Assembly (NCBI GenBank): GCA_945877505.1
Contig: CAMDWT010000017.1
Span: forward strand, 1-40,151
Length of the DNA stretch: 40,151 nt
Direction of reading: 5' to 3'
Source of the DNA: Crenothrix polyspora
GTDB taxonomy: Bacteria; Pseudomonadota; Gammaproteobacteria; Methylococcales; Methylomonadaceae
Within the stretch, counting starts at the first letter, position 1, and each line of letters starts with the position of its first letter. The notes beneath the pieces were generated by a model. The model was not told the origin of the DNA and made no database searches. It saw only the letters and a program-made list of their open reading frames with translations. Below, piece after piece: positions 37,274 through 40,151 of the stretch. The position numbers were made by a program, and so were the translations under genes.

Positions 37274-38446
37274 TTATATCAGCATCAACTCGACCAGTGC
37301 GACCCAATAAGCCGCTCCAACTGGCAATATCTCATCGTTAAAATCATAATGCGGATTATGAAGTAAACAACTATTTTCAGAAGAGCCGTTACCTATCCAA
37401 ATATAGCAACCTGGCTTTTCATGTAGCATAAAAGAAAAATCTTCTGCACCCATACTAGGTGTTGGCTGCTCATTAACACAAAGCTTTCCAGCCACTATCT
37501 GTGCGGCTTTTAAGGCCATAGCTGTTTCCACTTCGGTATTAAAAGTAACGGGATAACCCTCACTTTCCGGATTAAATTGGATATCAACAGCCACATCAAA
37601 TGCCGCGCAAATATTATTCACCAACTGAACTATTTTATCCGCAATCAGTGTCTTAACCTGCTTATCAAACGACCTAAATGTACCCCTTAATACCACGGAT
37701 TCGGGTATAGCATTCCATGTATTGCCTGCATGAATTTGAGTAATACTTACAACGGCACAATCAGCGGGATCGACGGTTCTACTGACAATCGTTTGAAGCG
37801 CATTAATCACTTGAGCAGTAACCACAATCGCATCATTACCCAAATGAGGTATCGCAGCATGGGTTGCTTTTCCAGTAATTGTGATTTCAAAACAATCAGA
37901 TGAAGCCATCATGGCGCCTGGTTTAACCGCAAAATGACCCACCGGAACATCTGGGAAATTGTGCATACCAAATACAAAATCTGCCGGGAACATTTCAAAT
38001 AATCCGTCATCTATCATTCGCTTAGCTCCCGCCTGTCCTTCTTCAGCGGGCTGAAAAATAAAATAAACGGTACCGTTAAAAGATCTATTTTCTGATAGGT
38101 ATTTAGCCGCACCCAACAACATTGCCGAGTGCCCATCATGCCCACAGGCATGCATTCTGCCATCGTGGCATGATTTATAAGAGAACGTGTTTTGTTCTTG
38201 TATCAACAAAGCATCCATATCGGCACGCAACGCTATTTTTTTGCTGCCATCACCAACAGATAGGGTCGCAACCACACCCGTTTCGCCAAGTCCCTGATGA
38301 ACTTGCAAACCAAAACTTGCCAGTTTATCAGCTATAAATTTGGCTGTTAGAACCTCTTCAAACGCCGTTTCGGGAAACTGATGGAGATGTTGCCGCCACT
38401 GACGCATATCGGCGTGTAACTGCTTAATATTATGTGCTAAGGTCAT
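37274..38446 (-). CDS. M20D-family amidohydrolase (hippurate hydrolase-like)
   Basis: The 390-residue protein belongs to the M20D peptidases that cleave N-acyl amino acids or small conjugates with two metals. Visible are HQFPETAFEE near residue 22, LRADMDAL, the metal motif MHACGHDGH (Cys101, His103, His106), FQPAEEGQAGA with Glu135-Glu136, MHNFPD, and the dimerisation-domain ITGKATHAAIPHLGNDA. It is cytosolic. It follows the ATP-grasp gene by 33 bases on the same strand, so the two are probably cotranscribed. The substrate cannot be determined from sequence. Confidence 0.9.
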   Translation of the reverse strand: MTLAHNIKQLHADMRQWRQHLHQFPETAFEEVLTAKFIADKLASFGLQVHQGLGETGVVATLSVGDGSKKIALRADMDALLIQEQNTFSYKSCHDGRMHACGHDGHSAMLLGAAKYLSENRSFNGTVYFIFQPAEEGQAGAKRMIDDGLFEMFPADFVFGMHNFPDVPVGHFAVKPGAMMASSDCFEITITGKATHAAIPHLGNDAIVVTAQVINALQTIVSRTVDPADCAVVSITQIHAGNTWNAIPESVVLRGTFRSFDKQVKTLIADKIVQLVNNICAAFDVAVDIQFNPESEGYPVTFNTEVETAMALKAAQIVAGKLCVNEQPTPSMGAEDFSFMLHEKPGCYIWIGNGSSENSCLLHNPHYDFNDEILPVGAAYWVALVELMLI

Positions 38447-38479
38447 ATAGGCGACATCGGTTTTGAGTTGGAAAAATGA

Positions 38480-39817
38480 CTATGCTATCTCTCTTTTAGG
38501 ATCTCGACAAGAAACGACTATAACTTGAGTAAAACCACCACCCAATGTACGAAAATTAGTCGTTTGTCCCTGATATAAACGAGCGCTAATTAATTGTGTT
38601 TCACCTTTATAGACATAATGACGCATATCAAGTTTAAAACGAACACGTTCAGCTTCCACATCCAGTTGTCGCTCACTCGGTTGAACGAGTGTTTGCGCGA
38701 CATAATCACCTTGTAAAATCTCTGCAAACACCTTCTTGGTCAGCTTATCGCCTCGATAGGTTGCTTTACTGCCATAACCTTTAGCTGGTTTAAAAAACAA
38801 CTTTTTACGCGATGCCCATAACGTATCAGCCTCACTCGAATTAACAAGTAAGGTATGCGCAATACCGTTCATCAATATCGCTCTGATTCCAGCATCAACT
38901 CCCCACTCAATTAAGGTGGCTTCATCCGTCAATAGTGCCAAGTTTCTTTTATCAGCATAAAGAGCATGAGCTCGAGGATTTGGCGTAACAACAACCCTCT
39001 TTTCATAGTAAGCCTCTAATAAGGGCTTATATAGCCCAGCTTCCAGAGAGAAATCCGTCAACCTGTTGTAAACAAGATCAATACGCTGATTTTCATACCA
39101 TAGCGCTTGATCACGATACCTAAGCTCAGAAGGGTCACAAATAACTGTTTGAATATTTCTTTTTTCAAATAGTCTTTTAAAGAGCAGAAATTCTGGCAAC
39201 ATATATTGAGCTTGTGGATTTTCATCAACAATAGCAATCGATTCTAAAGGGGCTTGGCCTCGCTCCGCTTGCCACTCTTCCAAAAACATTTGGATAAAAG
39301 TCTCTTCTGGGCAATGAATAGGCGCAAGGTCGCTTATATCTTCTACTAATGATGCCCCTGATAGATCAACACCTATTTTTTGTATACGAAAAACCATCGC
39401 ATTAAGTAATGCACCACCCGCATTAGTATTTATTTCAATTAATTTAGGCCCTTCTGGCGTTTGATGAAAGTCATAGCCAAAAAAGACGCTGTGCGCCTGA
39501 GGTATAAACTTAGCACTATCAGGCGCATAAGCAAGAACACGTTGTTGATAAGCCGGTATTTTTATAACACTTTCTATTGCTGAAATAATCTCACGTTGTG
39601 TGGCAATGGAGGCTTCTGTAACATAAATAACCGCATTAGAAAAAAGAGTCACCCGCTCAGCAAAAATCATTTTATATACATCAAAATTACCTTCCTCAAT
39701 CCATAAATCAGGACAGCTGACGACTTGATTAATGGGTAAATATTGAGAATGGCTATTAAGTAAATTTACCTTTTGTTCACATAAATTGAATGATCTTTGT
39801 TGCACAGATAATGTCAT
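38480..39817 (-). CDS. Uncharacterised ATP-grasp-like ligase
   Basis: The 445-residue protein has features of a permuted ATP-grasp enzyme: LIEINTNAGG at 126-135; LVYNRLTDFS at 248-257; TPNPRAHALYADKRNLALL at 278-296; the ATP lysine and glycine loop LFFKPAKGYGSKATYRGDK at 340-358; DYVAQ (371-375); and the metal-binding string FKLDMRHYVY and TNFRTLGGGF at the C terminus. This recalls the glutathionylspermidine synthetase group, but that enzyme's other domain is absent. Such enzymes join a carboxylate to an amine using ATP; the substrates are unknown. It lies 33 bases before an M20D amidohydrolase, suggesting one makes and the other breaks an amide bond. Confidence 0.75.
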   Translation of the reverse strand: MTLSVQQRSFNLCEQKVNLLNSHSQYLPINQVVSCPDLWIEEGNFDVYKMIFAERVTLFSNAVIYVTEASIATQREIISAIESVIKIPAYQQRVLAYAPDSAKFIPQAHSVFFGYDFHQTPEGPKLIEINTNAGGALLNAMVFRIQKIGVDLSGASLVEDISDLAPIHCPEETFIQMFLEEWQAERGQAPLESIAIVDENPQAQYMLPEFLLFKRLFEKRNIQTVICDPSELRYRDQALWYENQRIDLVYNRLTDFSLEAGLYKPLLEAYYEKRVVVTPNPRAHALYADKRNLALLTDEATLIEWGVDAGIRAILMNGIAHTLLVNSSEADTLWASRKKLFFKPAKGYGSKATYRGDKLTKKVFAEILQGDYVAQTLVQPSERQLDVEAERVRFKLDMRHYVYKGETQLISARLYQGQTTNFRTLGGGFTQVIVVSCRDPKREIA

Positions 39818-39924
39818 TTTGGTTAATTAATTACTATTAAGACGGGCGAAAAATCTGATTTAGAGACTAAAACTATAAAACTCTACCGTAACTTTATCGC
39901 TTGCATATTCAAATAAATGGGTTA

Positions 39925-39941
39925 ACAACAGCGCATGTTGT
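39925..39941. promoter_or_regulatory. Inverted repeat between ATP-grasp and P-type ATPase genes
   Basis: ACAACA (39925-39930) pairs with TGTTGT (39936-39941) around GCGCA. It lies midway in a divergent promoter region and could be an operator. A regulator cannot be named. Confidence 0.3.
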
Positions 39942-39948
39942 CAGTCTA

Positions 39949-39977
39949 TTGTCGTAAGATATTTAATTTGCTAGTAT
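39949..39977 (+). promoter_or_regulatory. Putative promoter of the P-type ATPase gene
   Basis: TTGTCG (39949-39954) is followed, after 17 bases, by TAGTAT (39972-39977); each matches sigma-70 consensus at four of six positions. The ATG is 30 bases downstream of the -10. Confidence 0.4.
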
Positions 39978-40007
39978 TGTAAACCCGTTAAATACTGTAC
40001 TAACCAA

Positions 40008-40151
40008 ATGACTGAGACTAAAAAAGTGTGTAATCTTTGCGGGCTGCCTCTTAAGAACGTTAGTTTTTCATTAAAAACCAACGAAGCTGACAAAATATTT
40101 TGTTGCGAGGGATGTAAAAGTATTTATCAGCTTTTAAATGAAGACGATAAC
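40008..40151 (+). CDS. Heavy-metal P-type ATPase, N-terminal part
   Basis: Only the first 48 residues are visible, running off the right edge: MTETKKVCNLCGLPLKN, then KIFCCEGCKSIYQLL. The CxxC pair (Cys8, Cys11) and CCEGC motif are those of the N-terminal metal-binding domain that precedes the transporter in CcoI/FixI-type copper ATPases, which supply copper to cbb3 oxidase. The start is ATG at 40008. The rest of the protein must be seen to confirm the family. Confidence 0.75.
   Translation, partial: MTETKKVCNLCGLPLKNVSFSLKTNEADKIFCCEGCKSIYQLLNEDDN

Overview
This 40 kb window is mostly housekeeping sequence from a low-G+C gammaproteobacterium. The gene orders glnE-ilvE-waaF-waaC, rlmN-pilF-hisS-yfgM-bamB-der and tgt-yajC-secD-secF are gammaproteobacterial arrangements. 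The fused ThiS-ThiG protein and the presence of MtaB and an SpmA-SpmB fusion point, less firmly, to a methanotroph-like lineage (Methylococcales). This placement is inference; no 16S rRNA, methane monooxygenase or other diagnostic gene lies in the window. There is no rRNA, tRNA, CRISPR array, phage or insertion sequence that I can support.

Layout. 1-6006 (minus): ndk, rlmN, pilF, hisS, yfgM, bamB and the start of der, tightly packed; translation, outer-membrane and pilus assembly. 6102-10542 (minus): tgt, yajC, secD, secF. 10839-16324 (minus): a DedA membrane protein, htpG with a clear sigma-32-type promoter, and an SpmA/SpmB-like membrane protein joined to mtaB. 16434-18304 (plus): hemW and pyrE. 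18337-24361 (minus): glnE, ilvE and heptosyltransferases II and I for LPS inner core. 24686-29652 (plus): an accessory block with an exported SRPBCC protein and a seven-bladed YVTN propeller, a small PC4-like protein, and an SbmA/YddA-type transporter whose ATPase domain has lost its catalytic residues, followed at once by a cytosolic GH5 exo-beta-1,3-glucanase-like enzyme. 29672-33147 (minus): aroG, thiSG fusion, trmB, and folA. 33206-35832 (plus): an asparaginase-family protein and coaBC, separated by a 389-base gap holding an orphan terminator. 35844-40151: a SAM methyltransferase (minus), ribA with a structured leader (plus), a permuted ATP-grasp enzyme coupled to an M20D amidohydrolase (minus), and the 5' end of a heavy-metal P-type ATPase (plus).

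The most unusual items are the ATPase-dead transporter plus GH5 pair, the ThiS-ThiG fusion (whose ThiS diglycine is not at a free C terminus), the ATP-grasp/M20D pair, a possible small RNA before coaBC, the ribA leader, and three REP-like GTAG palindromes, one of which supplies the waaC stop codon.
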